A stretch of 64,000 nt of DNA, from assembly GCF_900172255.1 (NCBI RefSeq), contig NZ_FWFU01000001.1, positions 620,001 through 684,000 of the forward strand, written 5' to 3'. This stretch comes from Roseovarius halotolerans. GTDB lineage: Bacteria > Pseudomonadota > Alphaproteobacteria > Rhodobacterales > Rhodobacteraceae. The translations under genes were made by a program, and so were the position numbers. This document shows positions 50,371 to 59,472 of this stretch, piece after piece. Under the pieces are notes generated by a model. That model did not search any database. It saw nothing but the letters and a program-made list of their open reading frames with translations, and was not told where the DNA came from. Each line of letters begins with the position of its first letter. The first letter of the stretch is position 1.

Positions 50371-50891
50371 TGAGTGTCATTCTGAGACCCGGCAAATCAT
50401 CCGCGACTGAGGCTTCCTCGCTCAGCTTCGACGGTATGACCCGCGTCGAATTGATCTGGCTGGAGAAGCGGACCGAGTTCTGGATCCGGTTCGGCAACGG
50501 GGCAGGGGAGCAGGTCCTGGACCGCAGCCGACGTGTGGTCTTCTTCATACCGGGCTCTGTCTTCGCCTTCGTCCGCTGGGCGGCGAATGACTATGGAACC
50601 GTCTTCTCGCGCATCGACATAGTGCGCACGATCGCGCCTGGCAGCGCCTGTCAGACGCTGCCCTTCGTGCTCCCTGGTGGCGAGATTTTGTTGAAGATCG
50701 AAGGCTGGCCCAAGGTCGAGAACGTCCTCCGCCATGTCGATGCCATCGAGGGTCTCGGCATCGATCCTGCCGACGTCGATCCCGATCACTGGCGCCATGT
50801 CGCCCACTGGATGAAGGCGGGCGAAGCGTCGCGACCCTATACGGCGGAACGCCATGCCGCATGGCTCCGGCGTCGGGAGATCGGAAAATGA
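50370..50891 (+). CDS. DUF2840 domain-containing protein
   Basis: A 173-residue protein overlapping the repA stop by one base. DUF2840 features: TRVELIWLEKRTEFWIRFGN, VFAFVRWAANDYGTVFSRID and the C-terminal DHWRHVAHWMKAGEASRPYT, AERHAAWLRRREIG. A standard gene between the replication genes and traF on alphaproteobacterial conjugative elements; function unknown. Confidence 0.9.
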   Translation: MSVILRPGKSSATEASSLSFDGMTRVELIWLEKRTEFWIRFGNGAGEQVLDRSRRVVFFIPGSVFAFVRWAANDYGTVFSRIDIVRTIAPGSACQTLPFVLPGGEILLKIEGWPKVENVLRHVDAIEGLGIDPADVDPDHWRHVAHWMKAGEASRPYTAERHAAWLRRREIGK

Positions 50892-51430
50892 CTCGTGCCC
50901 GCTACACCATGGTGACGGTTGCGGCGCTTGCCGCCGTCATCGCCGGCAGCATTCCGGCTGCGCCACGGCTGGTCTGGAACGCCTCGGCCAGCGTGCCGAT
51001 TGGCTTCTATACCATCGCGCCGGTGGACCGGCTCGCGGTGCCAGATCTGGTCGTGGTCATGCCGCCTGAACCCTTTGCAGGTTTCATGGTCGCGCGCGGC
51101 TATGTCGGTCGCGATGTGCCGATCTTAAAGCACGTCATCGGGCTGCCGGGACAACGGGTCTGCCGTGACGGGGCCGCGATCACCGTCGATGGCAGACACC
51201 TGGGGGAGGCGCGAGAGCGCGACAGCCAGGGCCGTGATCTTCCTGTCTGGCAGGGCTGCCGCACCATCGTAGAGGGCGAGGTCTTCCTGATGAACCCGGC
51301 GGTCTCTGACAGCTTCGATGGCCGCTACTTCGGTCCGTTCCCCGCCTCGGCAGTGATCGGCCGGGCCAGTCCACTGTTCACCGATGAGGGTGGCGATGGC
51401 CGCCTCGTCTGGCACGCGCCGGAGCGGTGA
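50888..51430 (+). CDS. traF: TraF-type S26 signal peptidase
   Basis: A 180-residue membrane-anchored peptidase. An N-terminal hydrophobic segment (VTVAALAAVIAGSIPAA) is followed by the catalytic Ser box SASVPIGFYTIAP (S35) and the Lys box ILKHVIGLPGQRV (K81), then GRYFGPFPASAVIGRA. TraF processes pilin and other transfer proteins. The ATG overlaps the DUF2840 stop. Confidence 0.9.
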   Translation: MTRARYTMVTVAALAAVIAGSIPAAPRLVWNASASVPIGFYTIAPVDRLAVPDLVVVMPPEPFAGFMVARGYVGRDVPILKHVIGLPGQRVCRDGAAITVDGRHLGEARERDSQGRDLPVWQGCRTIVEGEVFLMNPAVSDSFDGRYFGPFPASAVIGRASPLFTDEGGDGRLVWHAPER

Positions 51431-51496
51431 CGCGCGCTTATGGCGGGACGTGCCAGCGGCCTGCCTCCCATTCACCGCAAGAGGAAGGAGCTTCCA

Positions 51497-51832
51497 ATGC
51501 CACAGATCGGCCAATTCACACGCACCCCGTCCGGCTATTCCGGACAGCTTCGCACGCTCTCGCTCGACCTGGAACTGACCTTTGTTCCAACCGATAACGT
51601 CGATACCGAGAAGGCTCCTGCCTATCGCATTCATCTCGGTGACGAGGATGGTCCGGAGGTTGGCGCGGGCTGGAAACACACCGGCGAAACCGCAGGGGCT
51701 TTCGTTTCGGTCCTGCTCGATGATCCGGTTTTCCAGCATCCGATCCGCGCCCGCCTGTTCCAGTCGGATGAGGAGGGCAGGGCATGGGGGCTGCACTGGA
51801 CCCGCCCGAAGAAGCGCGATGAGCAGGACTGA
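51497..51832 (+). CDS. DUF736 domain-containing protein, second copy
   Basis: A 111-residue protein starting MPQIGQFTRTPSGYSGQLRT, with APAYRIHLGDEDGPEVGAGW and SVLLDDPVFQHPIRARLFQS. ATG 51497 follows AGAGGAAGGAGCTTCC, a strong site. It is diverged from the copy at 43030, so the two came separately rather than by recent duplication. Confidence 0.9.
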   Translation: MPQIGQFTRTPSGYSGQLRTLSLDLELTFVPTDNVDTEKAPAYRIHLGDEDGPEVGAGWKHTGETAGAFVSVLLDDPVFQHPIRARLFQSDEEGRAWGLHWTRPKKRDEQD

Positions 51833-51834
51833 AA

Positions 51835-52599
51835 ATGACAATGTCCTGCACCCGTCCCGCTTCGGGGAGATGCGGCGCCCGCCGCCGCATGCTCCTCCTT
51901 CTTCTTTCCGGCCTCTTCCTTCCGGTCACCGCCACCCAGCCGCTTCTGGCGCAAACCGATGCGCCCGATCACGCAATTGCCGTGCATCCCTACGCCGCCC
52001 AGGTCACCGAGGCATCGCAGCGCTTCGGCATTCCGACGACATGGATCATGGCCGTGATGCGGGCGGAAAGCGCGGGCGATCTGCGCGCGCTGTCGTCGGC
52101 CGGTGCGATGGGGCTGATGCAGGTCATGCCCGACACCTGGGCCGGGCTGCGCATCCGTCATGGTCTCGGCCATGATCCCTTCGATCCGCGTGACAACATC
52201 CTCGCGGGCACGGCCTATCTGCGCGAGATGTGGGACCGCTATGGCAATGTCGCGGCGATGCTGGCGGCCTATAACGCCGGTCCCGCCCGCTACGACGAAT
52301 ACCGCCTAGCGGATCGTCCGTTGCCGGCCGAGACGCGCGCCTATGTCGCTGCGCTTGCGCCTGTGTTGCTAGGCGAGCAGCCGCCGGACGGCACTGTTGC
52401 TGCAGCCCAGCCGCTCGATTGGCGTGAGGCGGCAATCTTCATCAGCCGCGAAGACGGGACCTCTGCGACCGATCCTGTGTCGCCTCACCGGACCGTCGGC
52501 GGCGTTTCTTCACCCGACCCGGCGGTGCCGCTGGCGGGCCTCACCCCGCAGCCCGAGGGCCTCTTCGTCCGGCGAGAGACTGCTGAGGCCCGGCCATGA
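51835..52599 (+). CDS. Lytic transglycosylase (SLT, VirB1-like)
   Basis: A 254-residue exported protein. An N-terminal hydrophobic segment (MLLLLLSGLFLPVTATQPLL) ends in a probable cleavage site after LLAQ. The SLT core has the catalytic glutamate E78 in AVMRAESAGDLRALSSAGAM, then GLMQVMPDTWAGLR and MLAAYNAGPARYDEYR. It opens the peptidoglycan for the conjugation apparatus. Confidence 0.9.
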   Translation: MTMSCTRPASGRCGARRRMLLLLLSGLFLPVTATQPLLAQTDAPDHAIAVHPYAAQVTEASQRFGIPTTWIMAVMRAESAGDLRALSSAGAMGLMQVMPDTWAGLRIRHGLGHDPFDPRDNILAGTAYLREMWDRYGNVAAMLAAYNAGPARYDEYRLADRPLPAETRAYVAALAPVLLGEQPPDGTVAAAQPLDWREAAIFISREDGTSATDPVSPHRTVGGVSSPDPAVPLAGLTPQPEGLFVRRETAEARP

Positions 52600-52703
52600 C
52601 CCGGGAGATCACACTTCGCATTCCGACGTACTCTGGCGTGCTTTTGAGGGGGCAGGCGGTGGTGGCGGGCACCACGACCGAAGGATGGCAGGATAAAAGG
52701 GCG

Positions 52704-52833
52704 CACGGTGCGCGGCGGTTGGGCGGTTGTTTTTGTTCATGTTTTTGCCGCGCTCCGCACCGTGTGGCGCGTGCCTGCACCGTGCGAGATGTGCCTAACA
52801 CTCTGATCTTTTGCGTTGTTTCGCACTGTGCGG
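52704..52833. repeat. Four GCAC-GTG boxes upstream of the relaxase (oriT or operator candidate)
   Basis: Near-palindromic boxes GCACGGTGCG (52704-52713), GCACCGTGTG (52758-52767), GCACCGTGCG (52778-52787) and GCACTGTGCG (52824-52833) lie in the 243-base gap before the relaxase. The first extends to the 13-base palindrome GCGCACGGTGCGC. Confidence 0.6.
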
Positions 52834-52842
52834 GGATTTCAT

Positions 52843-54597
52843 ATGCCCGATGATCGCGAGTTCCGCATCCGCCCGGGGCGTATCCGTTCGACAAAGGCGC
52901 AGCAGGCCCGGCCCTTCATCGCACAAGCTCTGGCTGCCGCGAAAAAGGCCGGCGGTGGCGTCTCGCGGGCCGGGCGCGTCACCACGGGCAATCGGTCCCG
53001 CTTCGGGCGCGGTCAACGCGCCAGTATTCAGGCCAACCGCCTCATCACCGCCCGCACACGCGGCGCGGTGGTCAAGGCGCGTGTGGTCCGGCACAGCGGG
53101 AAATCCGCGCCCCTCGGGTCCCACCTGGATTACCTGCGCCGGGACGGCGTGACCCGGGAGGGGGAGAAGGCCAGGCTCTTCGGGCCGGGAACGGAGGATG
53201 CCGATGGCCGGGCCTTTGCCGAGCGGTGTCGCGATGACCGTCATCATTTCCGGTTCATCGTCTCACCCGACGACGCGCCGGACATGTCCGACCTGCAATC
53301 CTTCACCCGCGATCTCGTCGGGCGGATGGAGCAGGATCTCGGCACGTCGCTTGACTGGGTCGGCGTCGATCACTGGAACACCGCGCATCCGCACGTCCAC
53401 CTGATCGTTCGGGGCGTACGCGACGACGGCCAGGATCTCGTGATCTCGCGGGACTACATCAAGGAGGGCATGCGGGACAGGGCACGGGATCTCATCACCC
53501 AGGAACTGGGCCCACGCAGCGATCTCGACATCCGCCGCACGCTTGAACGTCAGATCGGGGCCGAGCGCTGGACGCAGCTCGATCGTCAGTTGCTCCGGGA
53601 TGCCGGGCGTTCCCGCATCCTCGACATGGCGCCGGATGCGGATCGGCAGCCGGATGCGTTTCACGCGCTGAAGGTCGGGCGGTTGCGCCGGCTGGAAGTG
53701 CTCGGCGTCGCCGACCAGATCGGACAGTCGCAATGGCACATCAGGGATGATGCAGAGGCAGTCCTGCGGGAGATGGGGGAGCGTGGCGACATCATCAAGC
53801 GGATGCATCGGGCGCTGACGGAACGCGGGATCGAGCGCGGGTCCTCGAGTTTCGTCCTTGCCGCAGAGAGCCTCGATGTTCCTGTCATCGGTTGTCTGGT
53901 CCAGCGGGGCCTCGATGACGAGCTGAAGGGGACAGCCTATGCCGTCGTCGATGGTGTCGATGGCCGGAGCCACCATATCCGTCTGCCCCATCTCGACGCC
54001 GCCGGCGACAGCGCCCCCGGCTCTATCGTGGAACTCCGCACCTATGACGATGCGCGCGGCCAGCGTCGTGTCGCACTGGCACCTCGGTCCGACCTGGAAC
54101 TTGCTACTCAGGTCACCGCGTCCGGGGCCACCTGGCTCGACCGGCAGGCAATCGCGCGCGCCCCGCTCGCCTTGTCGGACCAGGGCTTCGGTGCCGAGGT
54201 CCGGGAGGCCCTGGAAGCCCGGGCCGAGCACCTGGTCACGGAAGGGCTAGGAGAGCGGCGGGACGGCAGGGTGGTCTTTGCCCGGCGCCTGCTCGGAACC
54301 TTGCGCGACCGCGAGCTGCAGGCGGTTGGCGCGCAGCTCTCGGGGCAAACCGGTTTGCCGTTCAACAAGGCTGATCCGGGTGACTACGTCAGCGGCATCT
54401 ATCGCCAGCGTCTCGTGCTGGCTTCGGGCCGTTTTGCCATGATCGAGGGCTTTGGAGCTGACGGCGCGCTCGGCTTCCAGTTGGTGCCCTGGTCTCCGTC
54501 TCTCGAAAAGCACCTCGGCCGGGATGTCACCGGCGTCGCGCGCGGGGACAGCGGAGTGGACTGGGACTTTGGCCGCAAGCGCGGTCTTGGCCTTTGA
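52843..54597 (+). CDS. Relaxase (VirD2-like, DUF3363)
   Basis: A 584-residue mobilisation nuclease. The N-terminal HUH domain has HHFRFIVSPDDAPDMSDLQS and, near residue 181, HPHVHLIVRGVRDDG, the metal-binding histidine cluster. The candidate nucleophile tyrosine lies in the N-terminal region (HLDYLRRDG). The DUF3363 C-terminal region follows (GRSHHIRLPHLDAAGDSAPG, IYRQRLVLASGRFAMIEG). Nicks oriT and pilots the strand. The start at 52843 is favoured over 52816, which would add nine residues. Confidence 0.92.
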   Translation: MPDDREFRIRPGRIRSTKAQQARPFIAQALAAAKKAGGGVSRAGRVTTGNRSRFGRGQRASIQANRLITARTRGAVVKARVVRHSGKSAPLGSHLDYLRRDGVTREGEKARLFGPGTEDADGRAFAERCRDDRHHFRFIVSPDDAPDMSDLQSFTRDLVGRMEQDLGTSLDWVGVDHWNTAHPHVHLIVRGVRDDGQDLVISRDYIKEGMRDRARDLITQELGPRSDLDIRRTLERQIGAERWTQLDRQLLRDAGRSRILDMAPDADRQPDAFHALKVGRLRRLEVLGVADQIGQSQWHIRDDAEAVLREMGERGDIIKRMHRALTERGIERGSSSFVLAAESLDVPVIGCLVQRGLDDELKGTAYAVVDGVDGRSHHIRLPHLDAAGDSAPGSIVELRTYDDARGQRRVALAPRSDLELATQVTASGATWLDRQAIARAPLALSDQGFGAEVREALEARAEHLVTEGLGERRDGRVVFARRLLGTLRDRELQAVGAQLSGQTGLPFNKADPGDYVSGIYRQRLVLASGRFAMIEGFGADGALGFQLVPWSPSLEKHLGRDVTGVARGDSGVDWDFGRKRGLGL

Positions 54598-54624
54598 TCA
54601 ACACACCGGAAAGGAGCGACAGTC

Positions 54625-56610
54625 ATGTCCGCGACCAAGATCCTCTGGGGGCAAATCTCTATCGTCTTCCTCATCATTCTGGCCACCACCTGGGGCGCGA
54701 CGCAATACGTGGCCGCGAGCCTCGGCTATCAGGCACAGCTGGGACCGCCCTGGTTCGAGCTGTTCGGGACGCCCGTCTACTATCCTCCCGCCATCTTCTG
54801 GTGGTGGTATTTCTACGAGGCCTATGCGCCGCCGATTTTCGCGACAGGCGGGATCATCGCCGCCTCTGGGGGCTTCATCGCCATCGGTGTGGCCATCGCC
54901 ATGTCGGTCTGGCGTGCCCGCGAGGCCCGCAACGTTGCGACCTATGGATCAGCCCGATGGGCCGAGAAGGGCGAGGTGAAGGCGGCTGGATTGCTGGACC
55001 CGGATGGAGTGGTCCTCGGCCGCTATGAGCGGGAATACCTGCGCCACGATGGGCCGGAGCATGTACTCTGCTTCGCGCCGACGCGATCCGGCAAGGGGGT
55101 AGGGCTTGTCGTACCCTCGCTTCTCACCTGGCCCGGCTCGGCCATCGTTCATGACATCAAGGGCGAGAACTGGCAACTGACCGCAGGGTTCCGCGCCCGG
55201 CACGGTCGGGTCCTCCTCTTCGATCCGACCAATCCGAACTCCTCGGCCTACAACCCCTTGCTGGAAGTGCGCCGTGGGGAGTGGGAGGTTCGCGATGTCC
55301 AGAACATCGCCGACATCCTCGTCGACCCCGAGGGGAGCCTGGAGAGGCGAAACCACTGGGAGAAGACCAGCCACAGCTTGCTCGTCGGTGCGATCCTGCA
55401 TGTGCTCTATGCCGAGAAGGACAAGACGCTGGCCGGTGTCGCCAACTTCCTGTCCGACCCGCGGCGCCCCGTGGAGGCCACACTCCGCGCGATGATGCGG
55501 ACGCCGCACCTGGGCGAGGCGGGGCCGCATCCCGTGGTCGCCAGCGCCGCCCGCGAGTTGCTCAACAAGTCCGAGAATGAACGCTCCGGTGTGCTTTCGA
55601 CGGCGATGTCTTTCCTTGGCCTCTATCGCGACCCCGTGGTCGCGCAGGTCACGCGCCGCTGCGACTGGCGGATCGGTGACATTGTCGGGGGAGTGCGCCC
55701 CGTCACGCTGTATCTCGTGGTGCCGCCCTCTGACATCAATCGCACCAAGCCGCTCATCCGGCTGATCCTCAACCAGGTCGGCCGACGCCTGACCGAAGAC
55801 CTACAGGGTAAGGATGACCGTCATCGGCTGCTTCTGATGCTCGATGAGTTCCCGGCGCTTGGCCGGTTGGATTTCTTCGAGAGCGCGCTGGCCTTCATGG
55901 CGGGCTACGGGCTGAAGAGCTTCCTCATCGCCCAGTCGCTGAACCAGATCGAAAAGGCCTACGGCCCAAACAACTCGATCCTCGACAATTGCCACGTCCG
56001 GGTGAGCTTCGCGACCAATGATGAGCGCACGGCGAAGCGGGTATCCGACGCTCTCGGCACCGCTACCGAGATGAAGGCGATGAAGAACTATGCCGGGCAC
56101 CGTCTGGCGCCGTGGCTCAGCCATCTCATGGTGTCCCGATCGGAGACCGCGCGGGCGTTGCTCACCCCCGGAGAAATCATGCAACTGCCGCCGTCCGATG
56201 AGATCGTCATGGTGGCCGGCACACCGCCGATCCGGGCGACAAAAGCACGGTATTACAAAGATGCGCGGTTCACCGAGCGGGTCTTGCCGCCACCCGATTT
56301 GGGGAATGTGGGCGCTTCGGGGAAGGATGACTGGAGCAGTCTGGCAGTCCCAACGCAGAACGACGAGTTGGAGCCAGTATCCGAGACGGGATCGGAGGAT
56401 GAGGACCCGACTGCGTCAGAGCGCCGTCTTCAGCCGGAGCTGGCGCAGCCTCGGCCGGTCGACAGGCAGTCCCCCATTGAGAACGAGTTTGAATTCGACC
56501 CACCCGAGGATGAGGAGGACGGTGCCATTCGCAATCGCCGCATCATGCAGCAGATGCGCGGTGTCGCGCGGCAGGTCTCCCTCAATCCCGACGACGGCAT
56601 GGAGCTTTGA
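54625..56610 (+). CDS. traG: Type IV coupling protein TraG/VirD4
   Basis: A 661-residue coupling ATPase. Two N-terminal membrane segments (IVFLIILATTWGATQYV and FATGGIIAASGGFIAIGVAI) precede the motor with Walker A APTRSGKGVG near residue 151 and Walker B LLMLDEFPALG near residue 402. The C-terminus is acidic and variable. Delivers the relaxase-DNA complex to the mating channel. Starts 27 bases after the relaxase stop, behind AAGGAGCG. Confidence 0.95.
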   Translation: MSATKILWGQISIVFLIILATTWGATQYVAASLGYQAQLGPPWFELFGTPVYYPPAIFWWWYFYEAYAPPIFATGGIIAASGGFIAIGVAIAMSVWRAREARNVATYGSARWAEKGEVKAAGLLDPDGVVLGRYEREYLRHDGPEHVLCFAPTRSGKGVGLVVPSLLTWPGSAIVHDIKGENWQLTAGFRARHGRVLLFDPTNPNSSAYNPLLEVRRGEWEVRDVQNIADILVDPEGSLERRNHWEKTSHSLLVGAILHVLYAEKDKTLAGVANFLSDPRRPVEATLRAMMRTPHLGEAGPHPVVASAARELLNKSENERSGVLSTAMSFLGLYRDPVVAQVTRRCDWRIGDIVGGVRPVTLYLVVPPSDINRTKPLIRLILNQVGRRLTEDLQGKDDRHRLLLMLDEFPALGRLDFFESALAFMAGYGLKSFLIAQSLNQIEKAYGPNNSILDNCHVRVSFATNDERTAKRVSDALGTATEMKAMKNYAGHRLAPWLSHLMVSRSETARALLTPGEIMQLPPSDEIVMVAGTPPIRATKARYYKDARFTERVLPPPDLGNVGASGKDDWSSLAVPTQNDELEPVSETGSEDEDPTASERRLQPELAQPRPVDRQSPIENEFEFDPPEDEEDGAIRNRRIMQQMRGVARQVSLNPDDGMEL

Positions 56611-56612
56611 TC

Positions 56613-57044
56613 ATGACCACCAGCCGCAAGAAGACGAAGATCTCGGTCTACCTCGATCCCGAGGTAATGCAGATGCTGGCAGACTTCGCCGCCCGGCGTG
56701 ATCGATCCCAGTCGATGGTGGCCGAGGCCGCGATCGCATCCTTCCTCTCTCCGGATGACGGAGAGCGCCGCGAGGCGGTTCTGGCCCGACGCCTGGATCA
56801 GATCGACAGGCGGATCACCCGGCTGGAACGCGATGTCGGGATCTCCATCGAAAGCCTGGCGGTATTCATACGTTTCTGGCTGGCAACAACACCGGCTCTG
56901 CCGGAACCCGCAGCCAAGGCGGCTCGGGCCAAGGCAGGGGAGCGTTACGAGGCATTCATCTCGGCTCTCGGTAGACGCCTGGCCCAGGGGCCGAAGCTGC
57001 GGCAAGAGGTGTCCGAGGATGTTGATGGCGGGGCAGGTAGCTGA
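56613..57044 (+). CDS. CopG-family ribbon-helix-helix protein
   Basis: A 143-residue protein: KKTKISVYLDPEVMQMLADF and ARRDRSQSMVAEAAIASFLS form a ribbon-helix-helix DNA-binding domain; a coiled region (RLDQIDRRITRLERDVGI) follows. On related elements this gene sits between traG and trbB and is thought to regulate transfer. Here no trbB follows. The ATG at 56613 is two bases after the traG stop. Confidence 0.88.
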   Translation: MTTSRKKTKISVYLDPEVMQMLADFAARRDRSQSMVAEAAIASFLSPDDGERREAVLARRLDQIDRRITRLERDVGISIESLAVFIRFWLATTPALPEPAAKAARAKAGERYEAFISALGRRLAQGPKLRQEVSEDVDGGAGS

Positions 57045-57328
57045 AAAGATGTCACCTGCCGCCGCCGCAGACGTGGGAACTGTAGCCGTGATCAGCATGT
57101 CCGGGTTGCTCGCCCCTGAGCGGACCTCCGTGATCACCTCGAATTGCTGCTGCGTTCGCGACAACGGCCATTCGCGGCGGCTGCGAAGGTCCCGATGAGG
57201 CTAACGTGCGCTATGCGGACAAAGTGCACTTCGCTACCGTTGCGCCAATGGCAGCTATCGGAAGCGAGTAGTTACAGAGGGGCGTTCTAGCCTGGTTCGA
57301 TCAACGGCTCTCTATGAACGACCCGCTC
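57045..57328. other. Junction between transfer module and stress locus
   Basis: 284 bases with no gene I can support. The expected trbB start is absent, and I found no inverted or direct repeats marking an insertion. It separates the plus-strand transfer genes from the minus-strand stress operon. Confidence 0.5.
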
Positions 57329-57994
57329 TTACCCCAGACGATCCATTTCGTCCCGATCTCCGAATAGCACCACCCGGTCCCCAGCCTTGAGTGCCGTTTC
57401 CCCGTCGGGCACGCCGACATAGCTTCCATCCATACGCTCGATCCCCAAAACATTGATCCCGAGCGAGGGCAGGTTCAGGCTTTTCAGTGTTTTCCCGGAC
57501 CAGTCCGATCCTTCTGCCCCCTCGACGCGCCCGACCGCGAAATTCTCCCGCAGGTGAAGCACATGGGCATAGTCCCGCAGATCGAGGTCCGTCGATTTCT
57601 GAAGGGCGTGGCGGATCAACGGGGTGGCCCACCGTTCGAGCCGCTCAGAGCGGGCGAGAGCGAAGATGAGGGCCACACCGAGCAAGAGTATGATCAACCG
57701 ATCCGCGGTCGCCTGCCGCTCCGCCCCGATCATCGACAGCATCAGCGTCGAGATCGCGGTCACGATCCCCACCGAGCCGGCCCGGATCAACAGGCCGATG
57801 ATGCGGCGGCGTGCCGGCCCGGAGACCACGTGTTCGGCCTCGTCGGTGGTGAAGCCCGCGCCGGAAAAGGCAGAGAGCGCCTGAAACTTCGCAACCTCTT
57901 CGGTCAGGCCGGTCATCGTCAACGCGATGGTGCCGATACGAACGATCAGCAGTGACAAGGCGATGACAAGCAGGAGCGAGAAGATCGCGATCAT
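57329..57994 (-). CDS. Membrane protein with TrkA-C domain
   Basis: A 221-residue protein. Three to four hydrophobic segments occupy the first half (IAIFSLLLVIALSLLIVRIG, GIVTAISTLMLSMIG, IILLLGVALIFALA). The last about 75 residues match a TrkA-C/RCK-C ligand-binding domain (LPSLGINVLGIERMDGSYVG, LKAGDRVVLFGDRDEMDRLG). Probably a small cation-flux regulator, by position equivalent to the KefB-like gene of stress-tolerance loci. Its ATG overlaps the htpX stop. Last gene of the operon. Confidence 0.8.
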   Translation of the reverse strand: MIAIFSLLLVIALSLLIVRIGTIALTMTGLTEEVAKFQALSAFSGAGFTTDEAEHVVSGPARRRIIGLLIRAGSVGIVTAISTLMLSMIGAERQATADRLIILLLGVALIFALARSERLERWATPLIRHALQKSTDLDLRDYAHVLHLRENFAVGRVEGAEGSDWSGKTLKSLNLPSLGINVLGIERMDGSYVGVPDGETALKAGDRVVLFGDRDEMDRLG

Positions 57995-58866
57995 ACACCC
58001 TGCCTCAGCGCGGCGATGCGTTTCTCCAGCGGGGGATGGCTGGCAAAGAGCGCCTGAACGCGGCCAGCGCTGATGGCAAAGGCGCGCATTTCCTCGGGCA
58101 GTGGCGGTGCGTTCTGCGCCTGCCGCAACCGTTCGAGCGCCGCGATCATGTTGCGCCGTCCTGCCAGTGCCGCGCCGCCTGCATCGGCCCGGTACTCGCG
58201 CCAGCGCGAAAACCACATGACGATGGCCATGGCCAGCACGCCCAAGACCATTTCCATGATCAGCGACACGATCCAGAAGCCCGGCCCATAGCCACGCTCG
58301 ATCCGCAGGATCAGCCGATCGAACAGCAGTCCGGCAATGCGTGACAGGAAGATGACGAAGGTGTTCACCACGCCCTGGATCAGCGCGAGCGTCACCATGT
58401 CGCCATTGGCGGCATGACTGACCTCATGGGCTAGCACCGCCTCGACCTCGCCCCGGTCCATATGATGCAACAGGCCGGTGCTGACGGCGATCAGTGCGTC
58501 ATTGCTATTCCAGCCGGTGGCAAAGGCGTTGGGCGAGGGGTGATCGAAGATGCCGACTTCGGGCCGCCCGATCCCGGCGCGATCCGCCTGGGCGTGGACG
58601 GTTTCGATCAGCCAGCGCTCGACCGCACTGCGTGGAGTGGTGATGACCTGCACGCGCATCGCGGCCTTTGCCATGCTCTTGGACAGAATGAGCGAGATCA
58701 GCGATCCGGCAAAGCCCAGCACCCCGGCGAAGATCAGCAGCGCCGTCAGGTTCAGATCGACGCCGTTTGCCTGCAACAGGCTGTCGATGCCGAACAGGCG
58801 GAACGCCACCGACAGCACCGCGAGGATCGCGAAGTTCGCACCGAGATAGAGCGCAAGTCGCAGCAT
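57991..58866 (-). CDS. htpX: HtpX-family membrane zinc protease
   Basis: A 291-residue M48 protease with the zinc motif HEVSH at residues 147-151 (VLAHEVSHAANGD), two N-terminal membrane segments and two more after the active site, and the downstream zinc ligand region WREYRADAGGAALAG. It degrades misfolded membrane proteins at the inner membrane. It begins four bases after grpE in the stress operon. Confidence 0.93.
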   Translation of the reverse strand: MLRLALYLGANFAILAVLSVAFRLFGIDSLLQANGVDLNLTALLIFAGVLGFAGSLISLILSKSMAKAAMRVQVITTPRSAVERWLIETVHAQADRAGIGRPEVGIFDHPSPNAFATGWNSNDALIAVSTGLLHHMDRGEVEAVLAHEVSHAANGDMVTLALIQGVVNTFVIFLSRIAGLLFDRLILRIERGYGPGFWIVSLIMEMVLGVLAMAIVMWFSRWREYRADAGGAALAGRRNMIAALERLRQAQNAPPLPEEMRAFAISAGRVQALFASHPPLEKRIAALRQGV

Positions 58867-58869
58867 TAC

Positions 58870-59442
58870 TTATGCCTCCGCCGCTTTGGCTGGTGCGGCG
58901 CTCACAGTGACGCGGGCAGGCCGGATCAGGCGCTGGCCGATGGCATAGCCGGGGCGATGCAAGACCATGACCTGTCCGGGTTTGACTTTGTCTGTTTCCT
59001 GCATCTGCATCGCTTCGTGCAGGGCTGCGTCGAAAGGCGCGTTCTCGGGCGCGATGGTTCTCACGCCGAGTGCTTTCAGTCCGGTCTCGAAGGCCGTCCG
59101 GGCATTGCACAGACCCTCAAGATGCGAAACGATCCTGGGATCTTCGGCATCCGGATTTGCTCGCGCGGCCTCGATCCCGAGCGCCAGGGCGTCAAGGGCA
59201 GGCGCGAGAGCCTCGACGGCCAAGGCGATACCGTGTTCACGCCCCTCCGCGTACGACGCGTCTGCCCTCTTGCGGGTGTTTTCGGCATCAGCGAGCGCGC
59301 GCTTCCACTTGTCGGTCAGACGCGCGATGTCGACCTCCGGGCTTTTGTCCTCCGCCTTCGGCATCGTTCCAAGGCCCTTAGCGTCTTGGCCAATGTCATC
59401 GGTGATCGCTACGGCTTCGGGTTTCTTTTCAGTCTCGGACAT
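58870..59442 (-). CDS. grpE: GrpE-like nucleotide exchange factor
   Basis: A 190-residue protein: an acidic, disordered N-terminus, a long coiled coil (KWKRALADAENTRKRADASY), and the C-terminal beta domain (MQMQETDKVKPGQVMVLHRP, GYAIGQRLIRPARVTVS). Works with DnaK. No dnaK or dnaJ is in the window, so this copy would serve a host or distal chaperone. Start at ATG 59442 behind GAGGAGG; an earlier start at 59469 lacks support. Confidence 0.9.
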   Translation of the reverse strand: MSETEKKPEAVAITDDIGQDAKGLGTMPKAEDKSPEVDIARLTDKWKRALADAENTRKRADASYAEGREHGIALAVEALAPALDALALGIEAARANPDAEDPRIVSHLEGLCNARTAFETGLKALGVRTIAPENAPFDAALHEAMQMQETDKVKPGQVMVLHRPGYAIGQRLIRPARVTVSAAPAKAAEA

Positions 59443-59472
59443 GGAACCCTCCTCTTCGATATCCACCAAGGT

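Noticed and set aside
52596-52853. An 85-codon plus-strand frame before the relaxase
   Set aside because: Cys/Arg-rich composition and overlap with the repeated GCAC-GTG boxes; more likely noncoding oriT or promoter DNA.
57045-57328. A trbB start after the CopG gene
   Set aside because: No frame here resembles the TrbB N-terminus and all frames close within a short distance.
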